From an uncultured Gammaproteobacteria bacterium (GTDB lineage Bacteria > Pseudomonadota > Gammaproteobacteria > HK1): a DNA stretch of 64,000 nt. The notes below the pieces were generated by a model, which had not been told where the DNA came from, searched no databases, and saw only the letters and a program-made list of their open reading frames with translations. Where the stretch lies: assembly GCA_958295465.1 (NCBI GenBank), contig OY282353.1:248001-312000 (forward strand), read 5' to 3'. The position numbers were made by a program, and so were the translations under genes. Positions 1-8,989 of the stretch are shown one piece after another (position 1 is the first letter of the stretch; every line of letters begins with the position of its first letter).

Positions 1-100
1 CGGGTCACCCGGCGCCAGCCACCGATTCAGGTCGGCGGTGGACTCCGGCCACCGGTGGCCGCCCCGGGTGCGGGAGCGCGCTCGGGCTCGACGCCGCGGC

Positions 101-997
101 TCAATTGAGGCGGGTCGCGATCGGGCGCAGCCGATCGACGCGTTCCCGAATGTCCGCCGCGTCCCCGGCGAACGGGGCGAGACGGAGATAGTGGAGGTAG
201 TCGTGACAGGCGGCCCGGTAGCACTCGAGCCGCGCGAGCACGTGTCCGCGGTCGCGCCGTGCGGCGGCGTCTTCCGGATCGAGCGCGACCATGCGGTTGG
301 AGACCACGAGCAACAGTTCGAGATCGCCCCGCCGCTCGTATATCCCCTTCAGGTTGCGCAGGATCCGCATCGCGACGGCCCGGCGTGAAGCCGGCGCGGT
401 GGCCTTTGGCAGGGACTGCCGCGCTTGCTCCACGGAGCCGGTGATCGGCGCCAGCCGCACCACCAGCTCGGCGGGAGGGACCCGGGCGCCGCGGTTGAAC
501 GGGTCGATGAAGACACGTCTGGATCCGGTCGATGCGACGAGGAAATGCGCCGGAAACGAGACCGGCACGAGTGGCAGTCCGAGCCGCCAACCGACCTCGA
601 GATACACCACCGAGAGCGTGATCGGTATGCCGGTCCGGCGCTCGATCACATCGTTCAGAAAGCTGTTGCGCGGGTCGAAGTAGTCGTCCCGGTTCCCCCT
701 GAAGCCCTCGACCTCGAAAAGCTGCCGGTCCAGCATCGCGAGGCGCTCCGGCAGGGGCATCCTGAGGTCCGCGGCATCCGCGATCGCTTCCGCCGTCGTG
801 TCGAGCCATGCGAGGTACGTGCCCGCGTCCAGGTCGGGATAAGCATCCATCGCGAGGGCGAGTGCGATCCTGGCGATATCGAGCGCCTCGTCCGGCTTGG
901 ACACGAGGGCCTCGAAATCCGAAGGTGACGGCTTCCACATGTCGCCGGTGAGCCTATCGCACCACGGGATCGGAACATCTTGATCGAAATCAGGCAC
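101..997 (-). CDS. sirB1: SirB1 family transglutaminase-like/TPR protein
   Basis: A 298-residue protein with the SirB1 layout: an N-terminal transglutaminase-like core (Transglut_core2 type) followed by a helical TPR-like tail. The core shows the family signature around residues 100-150: RNSFLNDVIERRTGIP, then LSVVYLEVGWRLGLP and PAHFLVAS. The usual catalytic cysteine is absent, as is common in SirB1/YchA proteins, so enzyme activity is doubtful. The TPR-like part (about 205-285) carries LKGIYERRGDLE and RDRGHVLARLECY. The biochemical role of the family is not settled. An internal start at residue 20 (MWKPSPSDFEALV) is also possible. The gene stands alone on the minus strand; a perfect 14-bp palindrome at 47-60, downstream of its stop, could form a weak terminator hairpin. 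Confidence 0.85.
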   Translation of the reverse strand: MPDFDQDVPIPWCDRLTGDMWKPSPSDFEALVSKPDEALDIARIALALAMDAYPDLDAGTYLAWLDTTAEAIADAADLRMPLPERLAMLDRQLFEVEGFRGNRDDYFDPRNSFLNDVIERRTGIPITLSVVYLEVGWRLGLPLVPVSFPAHFLVASTGSRRVFIDPFNRGARVPPAELVVRLAPITGSVEQARQSLPKATAPASRRAVAMRILRNLKGIYERRGDLELLLVVSNRMVALDPEDAAARRDRGHVLARLECYRAACHDYLHYLRLAPFAGDAADIRERVDRLRPIATRLN

Positions 998-1557
998 CGG
1001 TGACTGCGGATCAGTGTCTCAGCTTGAAATATGCCGAGGAAGGCCGCCAGGCCCGATGCGAATCATCCGGCCGGACGCCACCTCCCGCGTGTTGCCCGGG
1101 CCCGGCAAAAAGGGCGCCGGGCCGTTGCAATCACGCACAGGTATGTGGAGATCCCGCCTATTCACTCAGGCTCGGGCGGCCAAACCCTTGCCGGATCAAG
1201 CTGTTGTATTCGGCAGGCGACCCGGCATCGCGGGTACCTGCACGTGATTGCAGGGGCGAATGTACACCCATTCGGTCGTGATGTAACAGGTGGGCGTCCC
1301 GGCCGGGAGTGCTTCGGGCGGAGGTTCCGGGCACGACTCGAAGGACCGAGGATCCGTGTATCACCACGACAGGGGCAAGGTCTCCCGGCGAATCAGGCTC
1401 CGGCCGGGACACAAGTGGTGGGGATTCGCACCACGAGGCCGCGGAGGCATGGCGTCGGACGGCGATGGCTCTCCGGCCCCCGGTGGTACCGGGCAGGAAT
1501 GCGCGCGCGGCGGATGCGGCCGATGAGAACCGCAGCACGGACCTCGGGCACCCCGGG
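998..1557. other. Intergenic stretch without a recognisable gene
   Basis: No reading frame here resembles a known protein and codon use looks random. Two things are visible. A 10-bp inverted repeat (TGCAATCACG near 1125 and its complement near 1242) brackets about 110 bp. The right-hand copy runs into GGGGCGAATGTACACCCATTCG, which resembles the ends of small GGGGCGAAT-type non-autonomous elements. This could be a decayed mobile repeat, but nothing confirms it. Confidence 0.4.
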
Positions 1558-2007
1558 TCACGCCGGAGGCGCGACCCGAAGCGTGAACGTCACCGGTCCG
1601 TCGTTGGTGAGAGTGACCTGCATACGGGCGCCGAATCGTCCGGTTTCCACCAGCGGATGCAACGAGCGCGCCCGATCCACGACGTGATCGAACAGGCGTT
1701 TGCCGAGCTCCGGCGGCGCGGCGTTGGAGAGACTCGGCCGCGCACCCTTGCGGGTATCGGCGGGAAGCGTGAATTGGGGGACGAGCAGGAGCCCGCCGCC
1801 GACGTCGGCGACGCTGAGGTTCATCTTCCGATCGGCATCGGAAAACACGCGGTAGCCGACAAGACGCTCGATCAGGCGATCTCCCTCGCGTTCGGTGTCT
1901 CCGCGCTCCACTCCGACGAGCACCATCAGGCCGCGGCCGATGGCGCCGACGGTGTCCGTGCCGATCTCGACCTTCGCCCTCGAGACCCGTTGGAGGAGCC
2001 CGATCAT
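1558..2007 (-). CDS. dtd: D-aminoacyl-tRNA deacylase
   Basis: Removes D-amino acids (and glycine mischarged on tRNA-Ala) from tRNA in the cytosol. The 149-residue product matches Dtd length: N-terminal [15 protein letters not shown], the mid-protein [15 protein letters not shown] block, and C-terminal NDGPVTFTL with the Gly-Pro pair that excludes L-aminoacyl-tRNA. I start at 2007 because the family begins there; the frame is open upstream but that extension is not Dtd-like. One oddity is that the usual Ser of the SQFTL motif is Pro here (VPQFTL). The neighbouring cupin gene is on the same strand, 136 bp upstream. Confidence 0.93.
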   Translation of the reverse strand: MIGLLQRVSRAKVEIGTDTVGAIGRGLMVLVGVERGDTEREGDRLIERLVGYRVFSDADRKMNLSVADVGGGLLLVPQFTLPADTRKGARPSLSNAAPPELGKRLFDHVVDRARSLHPLVETGRFGARMQVTLTNDGPVTFTLRVAPPA

Positions 2008-2143
2008 CGACGCCGCGCACGCGCCGGGCGCCTGCCCACCGAACCGCCGCCGCGGACCGGCCATGCGTTGCTCGGGCAACGGCTCGTTCCGAACGCACGG
2101 GATGGGCGCGGCGCTCTGCCCACCGCATCCCCGTTCATGCCGC

Positions 2144-2551
2144 TCAGTCCGCGGCCTCGCTCGGACCCTCGACGACCCGGGTCCCGAAATCGGCCGGCGA
2201 GACGACCTCCAGCACTTCGAAGTCTTTCGAGCAGGCGATCTCGCGATGCCGGATCCGCGGCGGTTGCAGGATGCAGTCGCCCTTCTCGATCCGGTGCACG
2301 CCCTGCCCTTCGTACTCGAACTCGGCCCAGCCGTTCAGCACCAGCACGAGCTGGAAGTCGCAGTCGTGAACGTGCCACTGCTGGACCTCGTCCTGCATCG
2401 TCTTTCCGTTGGCCTTGATGATGTGCGCGACGTAATCGCCCCCGGTGCCGTCCTCGATACCGAGATCACGGTAGTCGAAGATCTCGCGCAGTCCGGGGGT
2501 CCAGGCGGCGCCGTCCGCCTTCGCGTGGACGAAGTTCCATTGCTCCGCCAT
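2144..2551 (-). CDS. Cupin-domain protein
   Basis: A 135-residue single-domain cupin. The first metal-binding motif is visible as [21 protein letters not shown] (about residues 60-80) and the second cupin half as [18 protein letters not shown], with a His near the end. The start at 2551 is supported by a good ribosome site (GGAGGAGAG) about nine bases upstream and by loss of protein-like sequence further upstream. The substrate cannot be read from sequence; small stand-alone cupins include metal-dependent dioxygenases, isomerases and binding proteins. Confidence 0.85.
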   Translation of the reverse strand: MAEQWNFVHAKADGAAWTPGLREIFDYRDLGIEDGTGGDYVAHIIKANGKTMQDEVQQWHVHDCDFQLVLVLNGWAEFEYEGQGVHRIEKGDCILQPPRIRHREIACSKDFEVLEVVSPADFGTRVVEGPSEAAD

Positions 2552-2740
2552 GTCGGTCTCTCTCCTCCATCCGGGGGCGAGGCGTGGATCATGGCACGTG
2601 GAGCCGGCGCCGTCTCGCCGGGGACGCACCGGCGAACGGCGCCGGTCGTGCCGGGCGCCCTCCGCGGATCGAGCCGGCCCTTCCCCGGACCGGGAGGCCG
2701 TTGCGCACCGATGACGCGCACTCCGGGAGGCACGCATCCC

Positions 2741-3118
2741 TCACGGCTCGAGCAGCCGATAGATCACGGGGCTGTACAAATGCCCGTATCCCTTGTCGAC
2801 CGCCTCGATGAATCGTTCCTCCACGAGCTTCGCGCCCCGCGCATCCACCCCCCGTGCGCTCGGCCAGATCGAGCGCATGGCGCAGGTCCTTCAACGAGTA
2901 CGTCGTCGGAAACCGATCGTCGGGGTAGTCCCCGCTCGTCATGCAGGCGCCGTGCTCGCGCATCGCGTAGCTGTCGGCCGAGCCCCTGGACAGGATCTCG
3001 AACACCTTCGTGCGATTCCGATCACCGGCCTTCCCGAATTGTGCGCGAGGTTGCGGCACATGCGGCTCCCCATCGTGCCGAGGCCGATGAAGCCGAGGGT
3101 TGAAGGTTCATTCACCAT
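2741..3118 (-). pseudogene. 3-hydroxyisobutyrate dehydrogenase remnant with internal deletion and frameshift
   Basis: Reading the minus strand from 3118 gives a normal NAD-binding start (TLGFIGLGTMGSRMCRNLA). About 26 codons in, it jumps to sequence typical of the C-terminal domain (KVFEILSRGSADSYAMR, then TTYSLKDLRHALDLA) in another frame. After a further frame change near 2870 it ends with GVDARGAKLVEERFIEAVD and a stop at 2741. The locus is 378 bp against roughly 870 for the family, so most of the Rossmann domain and the catalytic lysine region are missing. It cannot make a working enzyme. Confidence 0.85.
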
Positions 3119-3160
3119 CGACGATGCTTCCCGGCGTTCGGAAACGCCGATGCTTCCTCG

Positions 3161-3772
3161 TCACTGACCGAACGTCGGCGCTCCGGCGGCCAGGTAACGC
3201 ATCTCCTCGTCGGTGGACGCCCGGCCGAGGACACGATTCCGATGCGGGAAGCGGCCGAACCGTTCGATGATGTCGTGATGCTCGCGTGCGTAGCGCGCGT
3301 TCTCGGTGAAATCGTTGCGCCAGGCATCGTCCACCTCGGCCGCGAGCGACTCGAACCGCTCGACGGCTCGGCGCTGGAGATCGAGATCCTCCGCATGCTG
3401 CAGCGGCATGTACAGGAAGAGCCGCTCGACCGGGTGGAGGGAGCGATCCTGCCCGGACTCGATGCCGGCAAGGCAGTTGGCTGCAGCCCACGCGTCGTGC
3501 ATGAACGCGGCCGGAGACCCGCGATGGATGTTGCGCGGCATCTGGTCGAGGAGGATTACCAGCGCCAGCCGCCCGCGCGGGGTCGCGGTCCAGCCGTCCA
3601 GGCGACCGCGCGCCGCATCGTCGAGCAGGGTGGTGAACCGGGTCGCGCATTCATCGTCGAACGCGGGGTCGGCGCGAAACCAGACCGCGCTTCGGCGCTG
3701 CAACGCCTCGGGGCCCAGCGTCGCGTCCTCGAACCAGAACGACAGCACTTGGTCGGGCTTCCGTGCGCTCAT
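3161..3772 (-). CDS. DUF924 family protein
   Basis: A 203-residue DUF924 protein, an all-helical family distantly TPR-like and of unknown function. Family hallmarks are VLSFWFED near the N-terminus, RLALVILLDQMPRNIHRG (about residue 70), FLYMPLQHAEDLDLQ, and HHDIIERFGRFPHRN near the C-terminus. The start at 3772 follows a GAGGAG ribosome site; the longer frame adds 36 residues without family similarity. Confidence 0.92.
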   Translation of the reverse strand: MSARKPDQVLSFWFEDATLGPEALQRRSAVWFRADPAFDDECATRFTTLLDDAARGRLDGWTATPRGRLALVILLDQMPRNIHRGSPAAFMHDAWAAANCLAGIESGQDRSLHPVERLFLYMPLQHAEDLDLQRRAVERFESLAAEVDDAWRNDFTENARYAREHHDIIERFGRFPHRNRVLGRASTDEEMRYLAAGAPTFGQ

Positions 3773-3850
3773 CGATCGGTGCTCCTCGCCATGACCGCAC
3801 TTTACCATCGCGGACGCCGCTCGTCGCCAACGCCCGGAACCCGCCGGCGA

Positions 3851-3970
3851 TTTCCGCTGACGTCCCGAACTCGATTGCATGACCGGGATTTCGCGGCCAT
3901 CCCGGCTGCCCGAGCGTCCGATCGTTGCGGTTCATGAGACGTTTTCGGGGTTGGCGGAAATTGTCGGGAA
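3851..3970. repeat. Dispersed intergenic repeat, copy 1
   Basis: About 120 bp that resembles three other intergenic segments (10043-10168, 12722-12770, 16669-16748). The left part reads TTCCGCTGACGTCCCGA and the right part GACGTTTTCGGGGTTGGCGG followed by AAATTG. The copies are imperfect, so this is an old repeat family; no coding sense is apparent. Confidence 0.5.
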
Positions 3971-3979
3971 ACTACTGAC

Positions 3980-4606
3980 GTGGACGACACCGTCATCCGC
4001 GCCATGGCCAAATGGCCGAACACGCCGGCCGTATGGGGATGGCTGTCACTCGATCGGCGCGGGGTGTGGAGGCTCAAGGGGGAGTCGATCCCGAACCGTG
4101 CCGTGGTGGAGTTCATCGCCCGCAACTACGCATCGGACGGCCATGGCCGGTGGTTCTTCCAGAATGGTCCGCAACGGGTGTTCGTCGACCTTGCGTACAC
4201 CCCCTGGATTTACTCGCTCGACGGGCGAGGGGCGCTCGTCACACATACCGGCCGCGGTTGCGGAGCCGTCGAGAGTGCATGGATCGACGAAGCGGGCACG
4301 ATGATCCTGCTCGGTGAGGCCGGTCCCGGCATCGTGGACGACCGCGATCTGCCGGCATTCGCCGATCGGCTGGTCGACGAGCACGGCAGGCCGGTGGAAG
4401 ACGAGATCGTGGCCGCGTTCATCGCGAGCCGGCCGGGGTCGGAGCCGGAACTCCGGCTCGCCCATGAAGGCGCCCATGTTCGTGTGGAGCGCATCGAGTC
4501 CGCCGAAGTCGCCGAACGCCTGCGCTTCGACCCGCATCCGGCCGGGAACACGGCCTCGGCGTCTCCCCCCGGCGGTACCGATGCACTACCATTGACGCGA
4601 CGCTGA
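3980..4606 (+). CDS. Conserved protein of unknown function (DUF2946-like annotation possible)
   Basis: A 208-residue soluble protein beginning VIRAMAKWPNTPAVWGWLSL, continuing GRWFFQNGPQRVFVDL and AYTPWIYSLDG. This N-terminal half is strongly conserved in a family I know from beta- and gammaproteobacteria, sometimes annotated DUF2946, without an established function. The C-terminal 40 residues (Ala/Pro/Gly-rich) look poorly conserved. There are no membrane segments or metal motifs. The gene lies 25 bp upstream of an MFS transporter on the same strand and may be co-transcribed with it. Confidence 0.7.
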   Translation: MDDTVIRAMAKWPNTPAVWGWLSLDRRGVWRLKGESIPNRAVVEFIARNYASDGHGRWFFQNGPQRVFVDLAYTPWIYSLDGRGALVTHTGRGCGAVESAWIDEAGTMILLGEAGPGIVDDRDLPAFADRLVDEHGRPVEDEIVAAFIASRPGSEPELRLAHEGAHVRVERIESAEVAERLRFDPHPAGNTASASPPGGTDALPLTRR

Positions 4607-4631
4607 CGCGCCTCGCCTCCAACGCCGCCCG

Positions 4632-5954
4632 GTGCTCGTTCGCCAGACCCTTTCCTCCGTTGCGGCGCTGCTCTCGTCGTACGGACTGCTGCTGCTCGCG
4701 AACGGGATGTTCGGGACGCTCATCGGGCTGCGCACCCAGATCGAGCACTTCTCGACCGCGACGGCCGGCCTGATCGTGGCCGCCTATTTCGTGGGGCTGC
4801 TCGCGGGCGGTATCCAGGCGGTGCGCGTGGTGGCCGCGGTCGGCCACATCCGCGCCTTCGCGGCGTTCGCCTCGATCATGTCCGTCTGCGCCCTCGGGAT
4901 CATCCTGGCGATCGACCACTTCGTCTGGGCGGCGATGCGGTTCATCGGCGGCTTCTGCATGGCCGGCATGATCGTGGCCACCGAGAGCTGGCTCAACGAG
5001 CGCTGCACCAACCAGACCCGCGGGCAGGTGATGGCCTTCTACATGATCACCAACTATCTGGCGGCGGGCTGCGGGCAGTTCATCCTGCCGCTCGGCGACC
5101 CTGCCGACTTCGAGCTGTTCTGCGTCGCATCCATCATCTACTCACTCGCCCTCGTGCCGGTGCTGCTCACGCGAGCGAGCGCGCCGAGGCCGTCACCGCC
5201 GGAACGCGCGAGCATGCCCGAGCTGTGGAGGGTCTCGCCGCTCGGGCTGATCGGCGCAACCGCGGCCGGTGTCGTCAACACGAACTTCCAGGGGCTCGCG
5301 CCGGTGTTCGCCCACGGTGCGGGCTTCAGCCTCACCCAGACCTCGACGTTCATGGCGGCGGGGATCGTGGGGGGACTGCTGCTGCAATGGCCGATGGGCC
5401 GGCTCTCGGATCGGATCGACCGCCGCACCGTGCTGGCGGGGATGGCCCTCGGTACGGCGGCCGCGTCCTTCGGGGTCGGGCTTGTCTCCGAGGCCGCCGG
5501 GGGGAGCTTCACCGGCCTGGTCGTGCTCGTCGTCGCCTACGGTGGCCTGTCGTCCACCGTGTACTCGCTGTGCGCCGCGCACACCAACGATTTCGCACCG
5601 CCCGACAAGCTCGCCCAGACCGCGAGCGGGTTGCTGATCGCGTACGGCCTCGGCGCATCGGCCGGTCCCGTACTTACATCGAATCTGATGGAGATGTTCG
5701 GGCCGTCCACCCTGTTCACGGTCAACGCCTGGGTGCACGGATCGCTGGGGGTGTTCGCCCTCTACCGCATGTACCGCCGCTCCCCGAAACCCAAGTCGTT
5801 GCAGCGTCCGATCGTCCCGTCGCCGGGCGGCCAGTTCACGTCGGGCCAGCTCTACACGTCGATGCGGGACCAGATCGACCGCGATCTGGCGCGGATGACC
5901 GGCGCAGTGCGCAACGACGACCGGTCCCGGCGCCCCGGAGGCTCACGACGTTGA
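4632..5954 (+). CDS. MFS transporter (YcaD-like)
   Basis: A 440-residue major facilitator protein with about 12 hydrophobic segments in two halves separated by a hydrophilic loop near residues 175-200. The signature between helices 8 and 9 is clear (QWPMGRLSDRIDRRTVLAG), and helix 4 carries RFIGGFCMAGMIVATESWLNE split across an Arg/Gly-rich turn. The ESWLNE pattern is typical of the YcaD/YfkF-type family with unknown substrate. A GTG start is used at 4632. Cytoplasmic membrane location is certain in kind; the direction and ligand of transport are not. Confidence 0.88.
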   Translation: MLVRQTLSSVAALLSSYGLLLLANGMFGTLIGLRTQIEHFSTATAGLIVAAYFVGLLAGGIQAVRVVAAVGHIRAFAAFASIMSVCALGIILAIDHFVWAAMRFIGGFCMAGMIVATESWLNERCTNQTRGQVMAFYMITNYLAAGCGQFILPLGDPADFELFCVASIIYSLALVPVLLTRASAPRPSPPERASMPELWRVSPLGLIGATAAGVVNTNFQGLAPVFAHGAGFSLTQTSTFMAAGIVGGLLLQWPMGRLSDRIDRRTVLAGMALGTAAASFGVGLVSEAAGGSFTGLVVLVVAYGGLSSTVYSLCAAHTNDFAPPDKLAQTASGLLIAYGLGASAGPVLTSNLMEMFGPSTLFTVNAWVHGSLGVFALYRMYRRSPKPKSLQRPIVPSPGGQFTSGQLYTSMRDQIDRDLARMTGAVRNDDRSRRPGGSRR

Positions 5955-6003
5955 TCCGGTGCGCCGCCCGCCGTGCCGCCCGCCCGCCGTGCCGGCGGGG
6001 TGC

Positions 6004-6672
6004 TCAGTCGTGGCTGAAGAGGTAGTCCTGCAGGCCGTTTCCGAGCAGGAACGAATGCTGGAGATGGAATCCGGGCATGATCCGTTCCAGTCCGCGGGGG
6101 GAGTGCTTCATGCCGCTTCGGGTGCCCATGCCCACGTGCTGGAAGCGGAGATGCAGTTCGTCGACGATCGCGAACCTTCCAGGCTCATCCGGTATCGTGT
6201 CGCCGTTGGAGGTCGTCAGGTACAGGAGCGTCCCGGTGCGGCAGTGTCGTCCTATCCGGCCCGTCACCGCACGGGCCGTCGATGCGTCGAGGTAGTCGAA
6301 CAGGTTCCAGGCGAAAATCGCATCGAAGCGGAGACCGTCCTCGTACACGAGCACACGCTCGACCGCGCTCCGGACATCGCGTTCCTCCTCCGGCCCGGAC
6401 ATGCCCGGGTCTTCGGCCAGCACCCGCGCCAGATCGCCGATATGAAGTACGCACGGATACTGCGACAGGTAGTCGATGTTCGCCGGGCACGGCGGACCGA
6501 GATCGAGAATGTCCGAGTTCCGGACGCCGGCGATTTGTCGCGCGAGCAACTCCAACCCTGGCGCCTTGAACGTCATGTCCGGCGCCAAGGACCCGGCCGT
6601 GGGGCGAAACGCAGGCCAGGAGACGGTGCTTCCCGCCAACCGGGCTCGGTCAGCGGGCTTTTCCGGACTCAT
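6004..6672 (-). CDS. Class I SAM-methyltransferase-like protein
   Basis: A 222-residue protein with a methyltransferase-like fold: SDILDLGPPCPANIDYLSQY as motif I (the Gly-rich loop is degenerate, DLGPP), then LHIGDL, and a post-motif strand DAIFAWNLFDYLD. The C-terminus contains MKHSPRGLERIMPGFHLQHSF in two stretches. It overlaps the bactofilin gene upstream by 23 bp, so the two are probably translated as a unit. The substrate is unknown. Pairing with a bactofilin hints at a cell-envelope or cytoskeleton-related job, which is inference only. Confidence 0.7.
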   Translation of the reverse strand: MSPEKPADRARLAGSTVSWPAFRPTAGSLAPDMTFKAPGLELLARQIAGVRNSDILDLGPPCPANIDYLSQYPCVLHIGDLARVLAEDPGMSGPEEERDVRSAVERVLVYEDGLRFDAIFAWNLFDYLDASTARAVTGRIGRHCRTGTLLYLTTSNGDTIPDEPGRFAIVDELHLRFQHVGMGTRSGMKHSPRGLERIMPGFHLQHSFLLGNGLQDYLFSHD

Positions 6673-7177
6673 CGGCTACGGAGGTGCCGGACATGATGTC
6701 GGTGACCTTGCCGGCGCCGCCCGTGTCCGCCCCCTCCATGTCGATCGCCCCCTTGAAGCGGCATCCATCCTCGAGGGTGACCCGGGGCGCCACGAGGTTG
6801 CCGCTGACGTTGCCGGTACGGGTGACGACGATCTGCTCCGCGCCGCGCAGCTCGCCCTCCACGGTCCCTTCGACCCTGATGGATTTCGCGCTGACGGTGG
6901 CGTTCACACGACCGTCCTCGCCGATGGTCACGAGATTCTTCTTCAGCGTGATGCTGCCTTCGATCCGTCCCTGGATCATCAGGTCCTCGTCCCCGCTCAT
7001 GTCGCCCTGGACGAGTATCGACGACCCGATGACCGAGCTCTCGCTTCTTCCGCTCCTTCCGGATGGGGCCGGCGGGCCGGGATCGACCTTCAGGCTCGGA
7101 GCTTCGCGACGGCTTTCCACCGATCCGCCGGTGGGTTTGCCGGATCTGCCGGGTTCGCTTTTCTTGTCGAAGATCAT
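6650..7177 (-). CDS. Bactofilin
   Basis: A 175-residue bactofilin, a polymer-forming beta-helical cytoskeletal protein that anchors envelope enzymes at the membrane. The DUF583 core (about residues 50-150) shows repeating short strands: SSVIGSSILVQGDMSGDEDL, IQGRIEGSI, IRVEGTVEGELRGAE, NVSGNLVAPRVTLEDGCRF. The N-terminal 45 residues are basic and Ser/Gly/Pro-rich, as is usual. The start at 7177 is fixed by a strong AAGGAGG site seven bases upstream. It is divergent from the glutaredoxin-ATL gene. Confidence 0.9.
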   Translation of the reverse strand: MIFDKKSEPGRSGKPTGGSVESRREAPSLKVDPGPPAPSGRSGRSESSVIGSSILVQGDMSGDEDLMIQGRIEGSITLKKNLVTIGEDGRVNATVSAKSIRVEGTVEGELRGAEQIVVTRTGNVSGNLVAPRVTLEDGCRFKGAIDMEGADTGGAGKVTDIMSGTSVADESGKAR

Positions 7178-7313
7178 CGTGGGCCTCCTTGACCGGCCTC
7201 GTCGTCGAGTATTTCGTTGACTGCGGCGGTGCTGTTCGAAACGTTCCTTCATCGACCAGGCCATCGGCCCGGCACGAGTGGGAGAGTATAGCCATAATTC
7301 CACAGGTCACCAC

Positions 7314-8048
7314 ATGAGCGCGCGACACGAACGGGCGACGACGACTCCGATGCCGGTGCTGACCGTCTACGAACGGGCCGGCTGCCACCTCTGCGAAGAC
7401 ATGCTGGCCACGCTTGCCGAGTGGCGGACGGAGCTCGGATTCGAGGTCGAGCGTATCGACGTCGACCGTGTGCCGGAGCTTGCCGCCCGCTACGGCGCAA
7501 AGGTGCCGGTCCTGGTGCATGATTCGCGCGAAATCTGTCGATTCTTTCTCGATCTCGACGCGTTGCGCCGTTCGCTCCGAGATGGAATGACGACTCCACG
7601 ACGCTCGCCCGGACGCCCGGACCGGCCTGGTTTCCCGGAAGTTGGGCACGCTTCCCTGCGAGATGCCGGCAGATATCCGCGAATCTACGCCATCGTCCGG
7701 ATGATCCCCCGCGGCCGGGTGGCGACTTACGGACAGGTCGCGGCGATCGAAGGCAGCGCCACCGCGCGCATGGTCGGCTATGCGCTGGCGGCGCTCTCGG
7801 GGCCGGATCGGAGTGTCCCCTGGCAGCGTGTCCTGAACCACGCGGGCACGGTGAGCGAGCGCAGCGGAGGCGGTGGCGTCGCCCGCCAACGGCAGGCCCT
7901 CGCGGCCGAGGGTGTGCCGTTCGACGCGAAGGGACGTGTCGACTTCGATACGGCCGGCTGGGACGGCCCGGACATCGACTGGATGGAGAGGCATGGCTTT
8001 CATCCCGCACCGAGGCCCCGTTCGGGCGGACGGCGGCGCCGGAGATGA
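7314..8048 (+). CDS. Glutaredoxin-like / alkyltransferase-like (ATL) fusion protein
   Basis: About 244 residues joining two families normally encoded separately. Residues about 13-90 are a DUF836/glutaredoxin-like thioredoxin fold with a CHLC active-site pair (VYERAGCHLCEDMLATL). Residues about 115-225 are an MGMT-like domain (RYPRIYAIVRMIPRGRVATY, GQVAAIEG) in which the alkyl-acceptor motif PCHRV is replaced by VPWQRVLN. Trp for Cys marks the ATL proteins, which bind O6-alkylguanine and flag it for nucleotide excision repair rather than repairing it. Starts at 7278, 7314 or 7350 are possible. An internal ATG near residue 92 could also give a separate ATL product. Confidence 0.8.
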   Translation: MSARHERATTTPMPVLTVYERAGCHLCEDMLATLAEWRTELGFEVERIDVDRVPELAARYGAKVPVLVHDSREICRFFLDLDALRRSLRDGMTTPRRSPGRPDRPGFPEVGHASLRDAGRYPRIYAIVRMIPRGRVATYGQVAAIEGSATARMVGYALAALSGPDRSVPWQRVLNHAGTVSERSGGGGVARQRQALAAEGVPFDAKGRVDFDTAGWDGPDIDWMERHGFHPAPRPRSGGRRRRR

Positions 8049-8144
8049 CCGCGCCCGCCCGGACCCGGCCGTTCGGCGGGACCGGACGCCGACGGCACGG
8101 GCGGCCGGCCGTCCCGGCCCACCGCGGACTACAATGACACGGCG

Positions 8145-8831
8145 ATGGCGATTACCTGCATCACCTTCGATCTCGACGACACGCTGTGGGAGTCGGGGTC
8201 CGTGCTGGCGAATGCCGAGGCAAGGCTCTACGAGTGGATCGCGCGTGCCTGTCCCGACATCGCGCGCACCCACTCCTGCGACGCCCTCGCCGCCCACCGG
8301 CAGGCGCATTATGCGTCGATCCCCGAGATTCGCCATGACCTCACCCGCGCCCGCATTCTCTGGCTCGAATCCCTGTTCGAGGAGTGGGGATACGAACCGG
8401 GTCTCGCCGAAACGGGGTTCCGGGTGTTCCGGGAGCACCGTCAGGCCGTCACCCTCTTCGACGACGCGGCCCGCGTGCTGGGGAAACTCGGTGAGCGGTA
8501 TTCGATCGGGGCGATCACCAACGGCAACGCCGACGTGCACCACATCGGGATCGGACATCACTTCGATTTCGTCGTGACCCCGGCCGAGGCGGGGGCGGCG
8601 AAGCCCGATCCCGCCATCTTCGAGCTTGCGCTGAACGCGGCCGGCGCCTCGCCCGAGAGCGTGGCGCACGTCGGCGACGACCCGATGCGCGACGTGGCGG
8701 GCGCGGCCGCCCTGGGGCTGTGCACCGTATGGATGAACCCCAAGGGACACCCCTGGCCGGACGAGGCCCCACCGGACGCCGAGATCCGCACCCTCGACGC
8801 CCTCGTCTCCGTCATCAATGCCTGGAGCTGA
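8145..8831 (+). CDS. HAD-superfamily hydrolase (YigB-like, class IA)
   Basis: A 228-residue HAD phosphatase. Motif I is FDLDDTLWESG (residues 8-18, nucleophile Asp and acid Asp two apart), motif II is GAITNGN, the motif III lysine lies in AAKPDPAIFELAL, and motif IV is VAHVGDDPMRDVAGA. The DDTLW form and length match the YigB group, which dephosphorylates FMN or sugar phosphates; the natural substrate cannot be decided here. It stands alone, with a small helix-hairpin-helix gene downstream on the same strand. Confidence 0.88.
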   Translation: MAITCITFDLDDTLWESGSVLANAEARLYEWIARACPDIARTHSCDALAAHRQAHYASIPEIRHDLTRARILWLESLFEEWGYEPGLAETGFRVFREHRQAVTLFDDAARVLGKLGERYSIGAITNGNADVHHIGIGHHFDFVVTPAEAGAAKPDPAIFELALNAAGASPESVAHVGDDPMRDVAGAAALGLCTVWMNPKGHPWPDEAPPDAEIRTLDALVSVINAWS

Positions 8832-8989
8832 TCCGGCGCGCCATCGGCGTACCGCCGCCGCGCCGCGCGCCTACGCGCAACGGCGTGGGAGCCCGGCGCG
8901 CGTACCCACTGGTCCCGGTAGTCTTTCCGTCGGGCCCGGCCCGGGCGTTCGTGGCGGGCTCTCATGCCATCAGCAACGAGGACATCGTC

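Noticed and set aside
1070-1130. Rho-independent terminator near 1100
   Set aside because: GC-rich self-complementary GCCCGG/CCGGGC is present, but there is no T-run on either strand and no gene ends there.
6669-8750. 693-codon minus-strand open frame
   Set aside because: It lies antisense across bactofilin, the Grx-ATL and HAD genes; the translation is Arg/Pro-rich with no family signature. High GC makes long antisense frames common here.
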